Positions 4,830-5,054 of a stretch of DNA of 5,054 bases are shown here, in pieces. The notes under the pieces are model-generated. The model made no database searches, was not told where the DNA came from, and saw only the letters and a list, made by a program, of their open reading frames with translations. The DNA is taken from contig JAKQNL010000065.1 in NCBI GenBank assembly GCA_029565815.1, forward strand, positions 1 to 5,054, given 5' to 3'. The position numbers and the translations under genes are program-made. Position 1 is the stretch's first letter. Each line of letters opens with the position of its first letter. The stretch comes from Spirochaetota bacterium (GTDB lineage: Bacteria; Spirochaetota; Spirochaetia; Treponematales; UBA12059).

Positions 4830-5054
4830 GCCCTACAAACGATAGTATCGCAATGGATGACAGCGTATCCCTGCTGGCTGGATTGGCATCTGGAGCAGAC
4901 GAAGAAATAGCCGCCCTGCTTGCACAAGCCGATGCCTATGCCCGGGATAGAGCCGCACAGGCGGAAAAACAGGCGGCCACGTTGATAGCGGAAGCCGAGG
5001 TGGTCGCACGAGCCCAGGTGGAAGCGATAGGACGGGAACTGGTATCGGCCCTTG
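4826..5054 (+). CDS. atpE: V/A-type ATP synthase/ATPase subunit E, N-terminal part (cut by window edge)
   Basis: An open frame of 76 codons runs off the right edge; full-length E proteins are about 180-210 residues. The visible part is mostly a long amphipathic helix rich in Ala, Glu and Arg (about 22-76), with spaced alanines in EEIAALLAQADAYARDRA (26-43) and ATLIAEAEVVARAQVEAIGREL (51-72), as in the E-subunit N-terminal coiled coil that pairs with the G/H subunit. The C-terminal globular domain that would confirm the family is missing, so a second G/H-like subunit is the main alternative. The ATG overlaps the atpF stop by 4 bases with no clear Shine-Dalgarno, suggesting coupled translation. 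Another in-frame ATG (4853-4855, residue 10) is possible. A, B and D genes are expected to follow. Confidence 0.75.
   Translation, partial: MSPTNDSIAMDDSVSLLAGLASGADEEIAALLAQADAYARDRAAQAEKQAATLIAEAEVVARAQVEAIGRELVSAL

Noticed and set aside
1..5054. CRISPR array, insertion sequence, tRNA or rRNA, defence system
   Set aside because: No regularly spaced repeats, transposase frame, terminal inverted repeats, cloverleaf or ribosomal sequence seen. Apart from arsR, all recognisable genes belong to one ATPase operon.

Overview
The window holds the 5' part of a bacterial V/A-type (rotary, archaeal-like) ATPase operon on the + strand, with a divergent ArsR-family repressor gene on the - strand at its left edge. 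Six ATPase genes are packed head to tail: a G/H-type stalk subunit (658-984), C (989-1987), I (1984-4068), K (4099-4521), F (4524-4829) and the start of E (4826 to the right edge). The catalytic A and B genes and the D shaft gene are not present; they would be expected just beyond the right edge.

Organism: a bacterium of moderate GC content, probably an anaerobe or fermenter, since V/A-type ATPases in bacteria are frequent in Clostridia, Coriobacteriia, Synergistota, Spirochaetota and Deinococcus-Thermus. The ArsR protein looks most like clostridial or Gram-positive relatives. I cannot fix the phylum from this stretch alone.

Layout: 1-333 is arsR, about 48% GC by hand count over 1-300. Positions 334-657 are a non-coding, AT-rich divergent intergenic region, about 40% GC over 361-660. 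It has a good arsR promoter overlapped by an inverted repeat, weaker candidate promoters for the ATPase operon, and a perfect 12-bp palindrome. From 658 on the DNA is visibly richer in GC, and the genes touch or overlap by 4 bases (ATGA) at two junctions. The only larger gap, 30 bases before atpK, carries the strongest Shine-Dalgarno sequence in the window, which fits the need for many copies of the ring subunit.

How the genes work together: I and K form the membrane ion channel (the stator half-channel and the rotating ring). C is the funnel-like adaptor that sits on the ring and receives the central shaft. F is a regulatory part of the central shaft. G/H and E form the coiled-coil peripheral stalk that ties subunit I to the catalytic head. 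The complex couples ATP hydrolysis or synthesis to ion transport across the cytoplasmic membrane. I see no functional link between arsR and the ATPase beyond sharing an intergenic region.

I found no convincing new biological system. The points most worth checking are the arsR promoter/operator with almost no leader, the unusually long signal-peptide-plus-linker extension on the K subunit, the subunit order G-C-I-K-F-E, and the TTG start of atpF.
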